The notes beneath the pieces are model-generated. The model was given only the letters and a program-made list of their open reading frames with translations. It searched no databases and was not told the DNA's origin. The translations under genes and the position numbers were made by a program. A stretch of DNA of 64,000 bases, from the NCBI RefSeq assembly GCF_014648895.1, contig NZ_BMRZ01000002.1, positions 1,101,130-1,165,129 on the forward strand. Direction: 5' to 3'. The stretch is from Streptomyces tanashiensis. GTDB lineage: Bacteria > Actinomycetota > Actinomycetes > Streptomycetales > Streptomycetaceae. Shown one piece after another: positions 32,860-44,305 of this stretch (position 1 is its first letter; every line of letters begins with the position of its first letter).

Positions 32860-33939
32860 ATGATTCGGACGGTGGTGTGGGGTACCGGAAATGTCGGGCG
32901 CGCGGCCATTCGCGCCGTGGACGCCCATCCCGGGCTCGAGCTCGCGGCCGTGCTCGTGTCCGACCCGGCCAAGGTGGGCCGGGACGCGGGCCGGCTGGCG
33001 GGGCTCGGGCGCGATCTCGGGGTGACGGCCGGCGACGACGTCGGCGCCGTGCTCGACGGGCGGCCGGGGGCGGTGGTGTACGCGGCCTCCGGCGACACCC
33101 GGCCCGACGGGGCGCTCGCCGATGTGGCCCGGGCGGTGGCGGCGGGCGCCGTGGTGGTGACGCCCGCTCTGTATCCGCTCTACGACCAGCGCAACGCGCC
33201 GCCCGAGTTCCGGGATCCGGTGCTCGCGGCGGTCGCGGAGGGGGGCGGTTCGCTCTTCGTGTCGGGCGTCGACCCGGGCTGGGGCAACGACGTGCTGCCA
33301 CTGCTCGTGAGCGGTCTGGCCGCCACGGTGGACGTGATCCGCTGCCAGGAGATCTTCGACTACTCGACGTACGAGCAGGAGGAGTCGGTCCGCGAGCTGG
33401 TGGGGATGGGCCGGCCGATGGAGTACGAGCCGCCCATGCTGTGGCCCTCGGTGCCGACGATGATCTGGGGCGGACAGATACGGCTGATGGCCCGGGCGCT
33501 CGGGGCCGAGGTCGACGAGATCCGCGAGACGATGGAGCGGCGCCCGCTGGAGTCCACCGTGAAGACGCGGACGATGGGCGTCTTCGAGGCGGGCACACAG
33601 GGCGCGGTCCGCTTCGAGGTGCAGGGGATCGTCGGCGGGGAGCCCCGCATCGTGATCGAGCACGTCACCCGGATCCATCCCTCGTGCGCTCCGGACTGGC
33701 CGGAGCCGCCGGACGGGGCGGGCGCGCACCGGGTGATCGTCGAGGGGAGCCCCCGGATCGAGGTGACGGTGGCGGCGACCGACGAGGGCGAGAACCGCTC
33801 GGCGGGCGGGAACGCCACGGCGGTGGGCCGCCTCGTCGGGGCGATCGACTGGCTGGTGGCGGCGGAGCCGGGACTGTACGACGCGCTGGACGTGCCGCTG
33901 CGGCCGGCGGTCGGGAAGCTGGGAAGGAGACCACAGTGA
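32860..33939 (+). CDS. DapB-like NAD(P)H-dependent oxidoreductase
   Basis: 359 residues. The Rossmann N-terminus VVWGTGNVGRAAIRAVDAHPGLELAAVLVSD resembles dihydrodipicolinate reductase, but the protein is ~100 residues longer than DapB and belongs to the amine-dehydrogenase-like group (2,4-diaminopentanoate dehydrogenase type): VDPGWGNDVLPLLVSGL, EIFDYSTYEQEESVRELVGMG and WGGQIRLMARALG are typical. The real substrate is unknown. Its stop overlaps the GTG of the AhpD-like gene (GTGA), so both are made together. The pair is convergent with a cholesterol oxidase gene. Confidence 0.8.
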   Translation: MIRTVVWGTGNVGRAAIRAVDAHPGLELAAVLVSDPAKVGRDAGRLAGLGRDLGVTAGDDVGAVLDGRPGAVVYAASGDTRPDGALADVARAVAAGAVVVTPALYPLYDQRNAPPEFRDPVLAAVAEGGGSLFVSGVDPGWGNDVLPLLVSGLAATVDVIRCQEIFDYSTYEQEESVRELVGMGRPMEYEPPMLWPSVPTMIWGGQIRLMARALGAEVDEIRETMERRPLESTVKTRTMGVFEAGTQGAVRFEVQGIVGGEPRIVIEHVTRIHPSCAPDWPEPPDGAGAHRVIVEGSPRIEVTVAATDEGENRSAGGNATAVGRLVGAIDWLVAAEPGLYDALDVPLRPAVGKLGRRPQ

Positions 33940-34424
33940 TCATCGACATTCCCGAGGGCCAGGAGCCGATCGGGTACGTGTGGGGCGACATGGTCCCGGA
34001 GATCGGGACGGCGGCGGCGAACTTCTCGCTGTCGGTGTACGCGCACACGACTCTGGGGCTGCGCGAGTTCGAGGCGGCCCGGCTGCGGATCGCGCAGATC
34101 AACGGGTGCGGGTTCTGTCTGGACTGGCGTACCGACCGGGACGGGGTGAAGGTCGAGGAGGGCTTCGACGAGGTCGTAGCGGCCTGGCGCGAGACGGAGG
34201 TCTCGGAGGCCTTCGACGAGCGGACGCGGCTCGCGGCCGAGTACGCGGAGCGGTACGCGCTGGACCACCACGGCCTGGACGAGGAGTTCTGGGCGCGGAT
34301 GACGGCGCGGTACAGCCAGGCGGAGATCGTGGAGCTGACGATGAGCCTGGGCTCGTGGCTGGCGTTCGGGCGGCTCAACCGGGTGCTCGGGCTCGACACG
34401 GTGTGCGTGCTGCCGACGCACTGA
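33936..34424 (+). CDS. Carboxymuconolactone decarboxylase/AhpD-like protein
   Basis: 162 residues, all helical. The CMD/AhpD signature is REFEAARLRIAQINGCGFCLDWRTDRDG with the redox C-x-x-C, followed by DERTRLAAEYAERYALDH and a conserved MSLGSWLAFGRLNRVLGLD. C-x-x-C members act as small peroxidase partners; others decarboxylate lactones. The GTG has GGAAGGAG upstream and overlaps the end of the DapB-like gene, which links the two in function. Confidence 0.85.
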   Translation: MIIDIPEGQEPIGYVWGDMVPEIGTAAANFSLSVYAHTTLGLREFEAARLRIAQINGCGFCLDWRTDRDGVKVEEGFDEVVAAWRETEVSEAFDERTRLAAEYAERYALDHHGLDEEFWARMTARYSQAEIVELTMSLGSWLAFGRLNRVLGLDTVCVLPTH

Positions 34425-34433
34425 GGAGCGCGA

Positions 34434-34467
34434 AGAGGGGCCGGCCGGGATCCCGGCCGGCCCCTCT
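34434..34467. terminator. 34-bp perfect palindrome between convergent genes
   Basis: Arms of 17 bp (34434-34450, 34451-34467) match without mismatch, 9 bp after the AhpD-like stop and 13 bp before the choA stop. A strong bidirectional terminator. Confidence 0.85.
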
Positions 34468-34480
34468 CGCGTGGGGGCGG

Positions 34481-37049
<2,569 letters not shown>

Positions 37050-37105
37050 GCGGCGGCTCCTGGTGGGTGGCGGGCGCGGGGCCCGCCACCGTACCGGAGG
37101 CCGTG

Positions 37106-38539
37106 TCAGGCGAGGGCGGGGCCGGGGGCGCCGGTGAGGCGCTCGGGGGTGAGGAGCTCGGCGAGGCGATGGGCGGGCAGCAGGCCCTTCTCCACGGTGA
37201 GTTCGACGACCCCGCGGCCGGTGGCGAGCGCCTCCTGGGCGATGGCGGTGGCGGCGGTGTAGCCGAGGTGGGGGTTGAGCGCGGTGGCGAGACCGATGGA
37301 GTTCTCCACGGCCGCCCGGAGTGCCTCGGTGTTGGCGGTGATGCCGGTGACGCAGCGCTCGGCGAGGGTGAGGCAGGCGGCGCGCAGGGAGAGCAGGCTC
37401 TTGGAGAGGGCGTGGAAGATGACCGGCTCGAAGGCGTTGAGCTGGAGCTGTCCCGCCTCGGCCGCCATGGTGATGGTGATGTCGTTGCCGATCACCTCGA
37501 AGGCGACCTGGTTGACGACCTCGGGGATCACCGGGTTGACCTTGCCGGGCATGATGCTCGAACCGGCCTGCACGGGCGGCAGGTTGATCTCGCCGAGGCC
37601 CGCGCGCGGCCCCGAGGAGAGCAGCCGCAGGTCGTTGCAGGTCTTGGAGAGCTTGACCGCGATGCGCTTGAGGACGCCGGACAGCTGGACGAAGGCGCCG
37701 CAGTCCTGGGTGGCCTCGATGAGGTTGGCGGAGGTCACGAGCGGCAGGCCGGTCAGTTCGGCGAGGCGGCGACGGGCCGTCTCGGCGTAGCCGGGGGCGG
37801 CGTTGAGGCCGGTGCCGATGGCGGTGGCCCCGAGGTTGATCTCGTGGATGAGCTCGATCGCCTCGGCGAGCCGGCCGCGGTCCTCCTCCAGCATCACCGC
37901 GTACGTGGAGAACTCCTGGCCCAGCGTCATGGGCACCGCGTCCTGGAGCTGGGTGCGGCCCATCTTCACGACCTCGCGGAACTCCAGGGCCTTGGCGGCG
38001 AAGGCGTCCTGGAGGACGGCCATGGCCTTCAGGAGCTCACGGGCGGCCCCGATCGCGGCGATGCGGATCGCGGTCGGGTAGACGTCGTTGGTGGACTGGC
38101 CGAGGTTGACGTCCTCGTTGGGGTGGAGCCGCGCGTAGTCGCCCTTGGCGTGGCCGAGGAGCTCCAGGGCCCGGTTGGCGACGACCTCGTTGGCGTTCAT
38201 GTTGGTCGAGGTGCCCGCGCCGCCCTGGACGACGTCCACGACGAACTGGTCGTGGAGGTGTCCCGTACGGATCTCCCGGCAGGCGCCGGCGATGGCGGCG
38301 GCCTTGTCGGAGGGGAGCAGGCCGAGCTCCTCGTTGGCGCGGGCGGCCGCCTCCTTGACGGCGGCGAGCGCGTCGATCAGCAGGGGGTAGACCGAGATCG
38401 GCGTGCCGGTGATGGCGAAGTTCTCGGTGGCGCGCAGCGTGTGGACGCCCCAGTAGGCGTCGGCGGGGACGTCCCGGTCGCCGAGCAGATCGTGCTCACG
38501 GCGGACGGGGAGGTCGTGCGGGGCCGGTGCGGGAACCAT
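37106..38539 (-). CDS. aspA: Aspartate ammonia-lyase
   Basis: 477 residues. The fumarase/aspartase superfamily blocks are clear: GAGTSTNMNANEVVANRALELLG, GQSTNDVYPTAIRI, GRTQLQDAVPMTLGQEFS, and the signature GSSIMPGKVNPVIPEVVNQV with the catalytic serine loop. TGGAGTSTNMN rather than the fumarase G-S-G-T-Q form and the overall length favour aspartase. It releases ammonia and fumarate from aspartate. It lies on the same strand downstream of the asparaginase gene, so asparagine can be taken to fumarate. Confidence 0.88.
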   Translation of the reverse strand: MVPAPAPHDLPVRREHDLLGDRDVPADAYWGVHTLRATENFAITGTPISVYPLLIDALAAVKEAAARANEELGLLPSDKAAAIAGACREIRTGHLHDQFVVDVVQGGAGTSTNMNANEVVANRALELLGHAKGDYARLHPNEDVNLGQSTNDVYPTAIRIAAIGAARELLKAMAVLQDAFAAKALEFREVVKMGRTQLQDAVPMTLGQEFSTYAVMLEEDRGRLAEAIELIHEINLGATAIGTGLNAAPGYAETARRRLAELTGLPLVTSANLIEATQDCGAFVQLSGVLKRIAVKLSKTCNDLRLLSSGPRAGLGEINLPPVQAGSSIMPGKVNPVIPEVVNQVAFEVIGNDITITMAAEAGQLQLNAFEPVIFHALSKSLLSLRAACLTLAERCVTGITANTEALRAAVENSIGLATALNPHLGYTAATAIAQEALATGRGVVELTVEKGLLPAHRLAELLTPERLTGAPGPALA

Positions 38540-38910
38540 GAGGGGCCGTCCTTGGGAGGTGCGGGGAGGGGAGGGTGTGGGGAGGTGGTGGCGCACGGGG
38601 CGCCAAGGTGTTCGCGGCGCCTCCGCGCCACAGCGCCCGGGATCCGAACGCCCACGCGCGGGGGCGTCCGGGATCCGAGGCCTCCGTGCGGGCGCGTCCG
38701 GGATCCGACGGCCGTCACGCGTGCGCGTGAGATCCGGCGGGCGTCACGCGTGCGCGTGGACCCGGCCGTCGGTTCCGGGCACGGCGGAGCCGCCGGGCCG
38801 GCCCGGCGAGGTGGCGCGCAGGCGGGGAGGCTTGATTCCGGCTCGCGGGCGGGCGTGGGGGCGCCGTCCGCGAGCCGGGGTTCTGGGGTGTACGCCGGGC
38901 GGTGCGGGCG
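38540..38910. other. Intergenic region between asparaginase and aspartase genes with tandem repeat
   Basis: 371 bp without a supported gene. Its centre holds four ~30-bp repeat units (separate entry). I saw no clear promoter; the repeats may form the terminator or leader region for aspA. Confidence 0.6.
38639..38770. repeat. Tandem repeat, four units of about 30 bp
   Basis: Units start with GATCCG at 38641, 38672, 38702 and 38731 (spacing 31, 30 and 29 bp), each followed by a GC-rich stretch ending in GCGCG or GTGCGCGT. The last two copies share CGTCACGCGTGCGCGTG exactly. Confidence 0.75.
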
Positions 38911-40032
38911 CTACGCGCGGGCGGCGACGGCGGAGGCCGAGCGGGAGCCGCCGGTGGCGAGGGCCGGTTCGGCGCGGACCGGCCCTTCGAGGAGGCGGCG
39001 CAGGAGGGCGGTGCTCCGGGCGGGGTCGCCCGCTCCGGTGGCACCTTCGGCGAGGAGTGTGGCGAGGAGGGCGATCCGCGCCTGGCCGGCCCGGAGCGTG
39101 CCGGTGAGCAGGGCCCCGGAGGCGACGAGGTCGACCGCGCCGCCGCCGGTGTATATCTCGGCCAGCGGTCCCGCGGGGACGCGGGTGGTCACGGCGACGA
39201 GGACGCCCTGGGCGACCGCGTCCGCCACGGCTTCGGCGATCTCGGGGGTGGCGTTGCCCGCGCCGGTGGCGACGAGGACGATGCCGCGGGCACCGGCGGC
39301 GACGGCCGCGTTCAGCAGGAACGGGTCGCCGTCGGAGTGGTGCGTGATGATGTCGACCCGGGGCAGCGGGGTGGCGTCGGAGCCGGTGGCGCCGGGGTCC
39401 GCGGTCCGCGCCGCGGCCGGCAGGGGCAGCGGGGCGGGGCGCTCCGGCTGCCGCTCGATGTCGACGCGGGAGAACCCGACGCGGCCGAGGCGCTCGGCGG
39501 AGGGGTCGGAGAAGGCGTCGGCGGCGAGGGTCTGGGTCTTCACGGTGCCGCGCGCCGCGTGGACGCGTCCGTCGAAGACGACGAGGACGCCGAGGTCGCG
39601 GACGGTGGCGGCGACCTGGAGCGCGTCGTAGAGGTTGCCGGGGCCGTCGCCGTCGCCGGTGCCGAAGGGGCGCTGGGCGCCGGTGAGGACGACCGGGCGG
39701 GAGTCGGCGTGGTGGAGATCCAGGAGGAAGGCCGTCTCCTCCAGGGTGTCGGTGCCGTGGGTGACCACGATGCCGTCGACACCGGGGTCGGCGAAGGTCT
39801 CCTGGACGGTGCGCAGCAGGGCGAGCTGGTGGGCCGAGGTCATGCGGGAGCTGTTCACGTTGAAGAGGTCGACGACCTCGACGGTGACGCCCTCCGGGAG
39901 GGGGGCGGTGGCGAGGACGTCGTCGCCCGAGGCGTCGGCCGCGTAACCGGTGCCCTGCCAGCGGCTGGCGATCGTGCCGCCGGTGCTGATGACGACGATC
40001 CGGCGCTGTCCCCCGTCGTTCGTCCGCTTCAT
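38911..40032 (-). CDS. ansA: L-asparaginase
   Basis: 373 residues. Both threonine active-site motifs are present: VVISTGGTIASRW (about T20) and VVTHGTDTLEETAFLLDL (T94, D95), as well as PVVLTGAQRPFGTGDGDGPGNLYDA and a K in GTVKTQTL. This is the bacterial asparaginase fold. No signal peptide is seen, so it should be cytoplasmic. It hydrolyses asparagine to aspartate. The divergent Lrp/AsnC regulator 118 bp away is its likely controller, and aspA follows on the same strand. Confidence 0.9.
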   Translation of the reverse strand: MKRTNDGGQRRIVVISTGGTIASRWQGTGYAADASGDDVLATAPLPEGVTVEVVDLFNVNSSRMTSAHQLALLRTVQETFADPGVDGIVVTHGTDTLEETAFLLDLHHADSRPVVLTGAQRPFGTGDGDGPGNLYDALQVAATVRDLGVLVVFDGRVHAARGTVKTQTLAADAFSDPSAERLGRVGFSRVDIERQPERPAPLPLPAAARTADPGATGSDATPLPRVDIITHHSDGDPFLLNAAVAAGARGIVLVATGAGNATPEIAEAVADAVAQGVLVAVTTRVPAGPLAEIYTGGGAVDLVASGALLTGTLRAGQARIALLATLLAEGATGAGDPARSTALLRRLLEGPVRAEPALATGGSRSASAVAARA

Positions 40033-40100
40033 GCCTGCCGTCCTTACTCCGTACCCATATCTCCTGCGCTCGCAACGATAGGTCAGGGGGCGCGCAAGGC

Positions 40101-40112
40101 GATTGCGAAATC
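40101..40112. promoter_or_regulatory. Candidate Lrp/AsnC site
   Basis: GATTGCGAAATC is a near-palindrome (10 of 12 positions) in the 118-bp divergent region between ansA and the Lrp-type gene, in a stretch richer in A and T than its surroundings. Confidence 0.35.
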
Positions 40113-40150
40113 AGCCCCTGCTTTGTTTCATCGTGGTAGATAATTGCGCC

Positions 40151-40615
40151 ATGGACCGAATCGATCTCCACATCTTGCGCGAGCTCCAGAACGACGGCCG
40201 GCTGAGCAACCAGGAGCTGGCCCAGCGGGTCGGCCTCAGCCCCTCGCCCTGCCTGCGCCGGGTGCGCCAGCTGGAGCAGGACGGGGTGATCCAGGGCTAC
40301 CGGGCGATCATCGACCCGGCGGCGGTGGGGCGCGGCTTCGAGGTCCTCGTCTCGGTGGAGGTGCGGCGGGACCGGGAGACGGTGGAGGCCTTCGAGGAGG
40401 CGCTCCAGGACGTGCCGGACGTGATCGAGGCGTACCGGCTGTTCGGGAGCCCGGGCTGCCTGCTGCGGATCGCGGTGGCGGACCTCGCGGCCTACGAGCG
40501 GCTGTGGATCGAGCGCCTGACGACACTGGCCGGGGTCACCGAGGTCAACTCACAGATCATCATGAAGCGGATCAAGGAGCCGAAGGGGATGCCGGTGGAG
40601 CTCCGGGGCGCCTGA
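40151..40615 (+). CDS. Lrp/AsnC family transcriptional regulator
   Basis: 154 residues with the whole family plan: DRIDLHILRELQNDGRLSNQELAQRVGLSPSPCLRRVRQLEQDGVIQGYRAIIDPAAVG is the helix-turn-helix and linker, and FEVLVSVEVRRDRETVEAFEEALQDVPDVIEAYRLFGSPGCLLRIAVADLAAYERLW is the RAM ligand domain. It is divergent from ansA and so probably senses an amino acid such as asparagine or aspartate, by analogy with AsnC. ATG at 40151; a GATAATTGCGCC stretch with no strong Shine-Dalgarno precedes it. Confidence 0.92.
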   Translation: MDRIDLHILRELQNDGRLSNQELAQRVGLSPSPCLRRVRQLEQDGVIQGYRAIIDPAAVGRGFEVLVSVEVRRDRETVEAFEEALQDVPDVIEAYRLFGSPGCLLRIAVADLAAYERLWIERLTTLAGVTEVNSQIIMKRIKEPKGMPVELRGA

Positions 40616-40810
40616 GGTCTCGACGGCGCCGAGGGGCGGGGCGGTTCCGCCCTATACGAGAACGTCATGGAACAGCCTCCTCCTCGTTACATGACAGGTA
40701 CCTGACGTGTGCCACTCTCCCGATGACACGAAGTCAACACGCGTAGACAGCGTTGGCGTTGAGCCGGCGCCCGCCGTCCCACGCGTGCCGTCCCCGGGAA
40801 AGGGCCCCCC

Positions 40811-41614
40811 ATGTCCGTTGTGCGGATCGGCAGATGGAAGGTGTGGGCGGCGGCCGTCGCCGCCACCCTCGTCGGCATCACGCTCCCCGCGGTCACCGCG
40901 ACTCCCGCGAGCGCCACGACCACCGCGTACGACTCCACGTACTACAAGAACGCGATCGGCAAGACCGGCACGAGCCTCAAGTCCTCGCTGCACACCATCA
41001 TCAGCAGCCAGAGCAAGATCTCGTACGACGCGGTCTGGAACGCGCTGAAGAACACCGACCAGGACCCGAACAACACCAACAACGTGATCCTGCTCTACAG
41101 CGGCGTCTCGCGCAGCAAGTCCCTCAACGGCGGCGCCGTGGGCGACTGGAACCGCGAGCACACCTGGGCCCAGTCGCACGGCAACTTCGGCACCTCGGCC
41201 GGCCCCGGCACCGACCTGCACCACCTGCGCGCCTGCGACGTGCAGGTCAACAGCACCCGCGGCAACAAGGACTGGGACACCGGCGGCAGCGCGGTCAGCG
41301 GCGCGCCCGGCAGCTACACGGACAGCAACTCCTTCGAGCCGCGCGACGCGGACAAGGGCGACGTGGCCCGCATGATCCTCTACATGGCCGTCCGCTACGA
41401 GGGCGGTGACGGCTGGCCGGACCTGGAGCCCAACGAGTCGTCCACCAACGGCAGCGTCGCCTTCCACGGCCGCCTCTCGGTGCTGAAGCAGTGGAACGAG
41501 CAGGACCCGCCGAGCACCTTCGAGGAGCGCCGCAACGACGTCATCTACTCCACCTACCAGGGCAACCGGAACCCGTTCATCGACCACCCCGAGTGGGTCG
41601 AGGCGATCTGGTAG
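40811..41614 (+). CDS. Secreted endonuclease I (beta-beta-alpha-metal nuclease)
   Basis: 267 residues. A Sec signal peptide (WKVWAAAVAATLVGITLPAVTATPASA) runs to about residue 35. The nuclease core GDWNREHTWAQSHG, DLHHLRACDVQVNSTRGNKDW, and the later FEPRDADKGDVARMILYMAVRYEG match the EndA/NucM endonuclease I family: the R-E-H-x-W box and D-L-H-H-L box supply the catalytic His and metal ligands. It would degrade extracellular DNA or RNA without sequence choice. GGGAAAGGG lies 5 bp before the ATG. Confidence 0.92.
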   Translation: MSVVRIGRWKVWAAAVAATLVGITLPAVTATPASATTTAYDSTYYKNAIGKTGTSLKSSLHTIISSQSKISYDAVWNALKNTDQDPNNTNNVILLYSGVSRSKSLNGGAVGDWNREHTWAQSHGNFGTSAGPGTDLHHLRACDVQVNSTRGNKDWDTGGSAVSGAPGSYTDSNSFEPRDADKGDVARMILYMAVRYEGGDGWPDLEPNESSTNGSVAFHGRLSVLKQWNEQDPPSTFEERRNDVIYSTYQGNRNPFIDHPEWVEAIW

Positions 41615-41947
41615 TCCCGGCGCCACGGAAGTGACGGAGCCGGGCCGGGGTGCGGCGCACCCCGGCCCGGCTCCCGCCATGTCGGCCCCTACGCCTGACC
41701 GCTTCCGGCGCCTTCAAACCCGAAATCGCGGATGGTCTCACGTTATTGAAAGACCGATTGCGACAACACGGATGCGTTATCCATACGTTATAAACGGTGC
41801 TTTTGGCCGCTTCTGACCACATTTGCCGCGCACTCGGGAGCGGTTTCCCGCCACGGAGAGCGTCGGCTCATCTATCACGCTCACCACGCCCCGAACAAGA
41901 CCTCAGCCCCAGGAAGTTCAGCGGTCCGCTCGGTAGCTTCGGCGCCC
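41615..41947. other. Intergenic region before the ectoine operon
   Basis: 333 bp. It begins with the endonuclease terminator and then turns notably richer in A and T (about 41740-41820), with TTGCGA at 41758-41763 and two CGTTAT elements at 41775 and 41786. The osmotic-stress promoter of ectABCD must lie here, but I cannot place it exactly. Confidence 0.5.
41636..41674 (+). terminator. Strong hairpin after the endonuclease gene
   Basis: Perfect 18-bp arms 41636-41653 and 41657-41674 with a GGC loop, 22 bp after the stop codon. Confidence 0.85.
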
Positions 41948-42478
41948 ATGACCACTGCCCCCCTGACATCCCCGACCAGCGGCGTCTCCGTCGGCCCGGC
42001 CGAGATCACGGACGGCGCCGAGCTCTGGCGGATCGCCCGCGGCTCGGGAGAACTCGACCTCAACTCGCCGTACAGCTATCTGCTGTGGTGCCGCGACTTC
42101 GCCGACACGACCGCCGTCGCCCGTGACGCCTCCGGACGACCGGTCGGCTTCGTCACCGGCTACCTGCGGCCGGACGAGCCGGGGACGCTCTTCGTCTGGC
42201 AGGTCGCCGTGGACGGTTCGCGCCGCGGAACCGGGGTAGCCGGGACCCTGCTCGACGCTCTGTCCGCCCGGGTGGCGGCCGAGCACGGACTCGAACGGGT
42301 GGAGGCCACCGTCACCCCGGGGAACCTGGCGTCCGACCGGCTCTTCCGGTCCTACGCCCGACGGCACGGGACGGACCTGACACGCGAGGTCCTCTTCCCG
42401 TCCGCCTCCTTCCCCGTGGCCGGACACGAGGCCGAGGTGCTGTACCGCATCGGCCCCCTCGGACCCCCGTCGGCCTGA
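41948..42478 (+). CDS. ectA: L-2,4-diaminobutyrate N-acetyltransferase
   Basis: 176 residues of GNAT fold with EctA landmarks: ELWRIARGSGELDLNSPYSYLLWCRDFADT, SGRPVGFVTGYLRPDEPGTLFVWQVAVDGSRRGTGVAGTLL and ATVTPGNLASDRLFRSYARRHG. It acetylates diaminobutyrate with acetyl-CoA, the second step of ectoine synthesis. First gene of the ectABCD-ehuBCDA series; ectB starts 48 bp downstream. Confidence 0.95.
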   Translation: MTTAPLTSPTSGVSVGPAEITDGAELWRIARGSGELDLNSPYSYLLWCRDFADTTAVARDASGRPVGFVTGYLRPDEPGTLFVWQVAVDGSRRGTGVAGTLLDALSARVAAEHGLERVEATVTPGNLASDRLFRSYARRHGTDLTREVLFPSASFPVAGHEAEVLYRIGPLGPPSA

Positions 42479-42526
42479 GCCGGCTCCGCACCACACCCCC
42501 GCACCACACCCTGGAGAAGAGACTTC

Positions 42527-43813
42527 GTGACCCTGACCGACATCGCCGCCCCCTCCGTCTTCGAGACCGTCGAATCCGAGGTCCGCAGCTACTGCCGTGC
42601 CTGGCCCGTCGTCTTCGAACGCGCCAGTGGGAGTAGGCTGTACGACGAGGACGGCCGTCCGTACCTGGACTTCTTCGCCGGGGCCGGCTCGCTCAACTAC
42701 GGCCACAACAACCCGGTGCTCAAGCGCGCCCTCCTCGACTACCTCGCCGACGACGGCATCACCCACGGCCTCGACATGTCGACGACCGCCAAGCGCGCCT
42801 TCCTGGAGACCTTCCGCACGACCGTCCTGGAGCCCCGCGCCCTGCCCTACAAGGTGATGTTCCCCGGCCCCACCGGCACCAACGCCGTGGAGGCCGCCCT
42901 CAAACTCGCCCGCAAGGTCACGGGACGCCAGACGGTCGTCTCCTTCACCAACGCCTTCCACGGCATGTCGCTCGGCTCGCTGGCCGTCACCGGCAACGCC
43001 GCCAAGCGCGCCGGAGCGGGCGTCCCGCTGCACCACGCCGCCCGGATGCCCTTCGACGACTACCTCGACGGACAGGTCACCGACTTCCTCTGGTTCGAGC
43101 GGCTTCTGGACGACGCCGGCTCCGGCCTCGACCACCCGGCGGCCGTGATCGTCGAGACCGTCCAGGGCGAGGGCGGCATCAACGTCGCACGGGCCGAGTG
43201 GCTGCGCGCCCTGGCGGAGCTCTGCCGCCGGCACGGGATGCTCCTCATCGTCGACGACATCCAGATGGGCTGCGGACGCACCGGCGACTTCTTCTCCTTC
43301 GAGGAGGCGGGCATCACGCCCGACATCGTCACCCTGTCCAAGTCCATCAGCGGCTACGGCCTGCCCATGTCCCTCTGCCTCTTCCGCCCGGAACTGGACC
43401 TGTGGGAGCCCGGCGAGCACAACGGCACCTTCCGCGGCAACAACCCCGCCTTCGTCACCGCCACGGCCGCCCTCGACGCCTACTGGCGCGACGGCACCCT
43501 GCGCGAGCGCACCCTGAGCCGGGCCGACCGGGTGGAGCGCGCCCTGCTGGACCTGTGCGGCGACGACGCGGGCACCGGCCTCGCGGTGCGCGGCCGCGGC
43601 CTCGTGTGGGGGCTGGAGTTCGCCGACGGGGAGCGCGCCGAGGCCGTGTGCCGCCGGGCCTTCGAGACCGGTCTGCTCCTGGAGACCTCCGGGCCGCGCG
43701 GCGAGGTGGTCAAGCTGCTGCCCCCGCTGACCGCGACGGACGACGAACTCGACGAGGGTCTCGGGATCCTGGCCCGCTCCGTCCGCCACGCCGCCGCCCG
43801 CACCGCCGCCTGA
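42527..43813 (+). CDS. ectB: Diaminobutyrate-2-oxoglutarate transaminase
   Basis: 428 residues, a class III PLP aminotransferase of EctB length. [46 protein letters not shown] is typical of EctB; D243 ([13 protein letters not shown]) and K272 ([13 protein letters not shown]) are the cofactor residues. It converts aspartate semialdehyde to diaminobutyrate, the first step of the pathway. The GTG at 42527 has GGAGAAGAG upstream. Confidence 0.96.
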   Translation: MTLTDIAAPSVFETVESEVRSYCRAWPVVFERASGSRLYDEDGRPYLDFFAGAGSLNYGHNNPVLKRALLDYLADDGITHGLDMSTTAKRAFLETFRTTVLEPRALPYKVMFPGPTGTNAVEAALKLARKVTGRQTVVSFTNAFHGMSLGSLAVTGNAAKRAGAGVPLHHAARMPFDDYLDGQVTDFLWFERLLDDAGSGLDHPAAVIVETVQGEGGINVARAEWLRALAELCRRHGMLLIVDDIQMGCGRTGDFFSFEEAGITPDIVTLSKSISGYGLPMSLCLFRPELDLWEPGEHNGTFRGNNPAFVTATAALDAYWRDGTLRERTLSRADRVERALLDLCGDDAGTGLAVRGRGLVWGLEFADGERAEAVCRRAFETGLLLETSGPRGEVVKLLPPLTATDDELDEGLGILARSVRHAAARTAA

Positions 43814-43841
43814 ACGCCCCTCGACCGAAAGGCCACCGCCC

Positions 43842-44252
43842 ATGATCGTCCGCTCCTTCGACGAGCTGGAGAACACCGACCGGCACGTGCGGGCCGCGTC
43901 CGGGACCTGGGAGAGCAAGCGCATCGTCCTCGCCCGCGAACAGGTCGGCTTCTCCCTCCACGAGACCGTGCTGTACGCCGGGACCGAGACCTCCATGTGG
44001 TACGCCCACCACGTCGAGGCCGTCGTCTGCACCGCCGGCGAGGCGGAGCTCACCGACCACGAGACCGGGCGCACGTACACGATCCTGCCCGGAACGATGT
44101 ACCTGCTCGACGGGCACGAGCGCCACACCCTCAAGGTCGAGCGGGACTTCCGCTGCCTGTGCGTCTTCAACCCGCCCGTCACCGGGCGCGAGGACCACGA
44201 CGAGAACGGCGTCTACCCGCTGCTCACCGAACCCGGCCCCGGCCAGGCCTGA
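43842..44252 (+). CDS. ectC: L-ectoine synthase
   Basis: 136 residues of cupin fold: [70 protein letters not shown], and [49 protein letters not shown]57-type, Y and H iron ligands of EctC lie in this order. It closes N-gamma-acetyl-diaminobutyrate to ectoine. It follows ectB by 28 bp with GAAAGG before the ATG. Confidence 0.96.
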   Translation: MIVRSFDELENTDRHVRAASGTWESKRIVLAREQVGFSLHETVLYAGTETSMWYAHHVEAVVCTAGEAELTDHETGRTYTILPGTMYLLDGHERHTLKVERDFRCLCVFNPPVTGREDHDENGVYPLLTEPGPGQA

Positions 44253-44305
44253 GACCGGCCCGCGCCCCCGACGAGTCCGTACGCGAAAGGAAGGCACCCC
44301 GCCCC

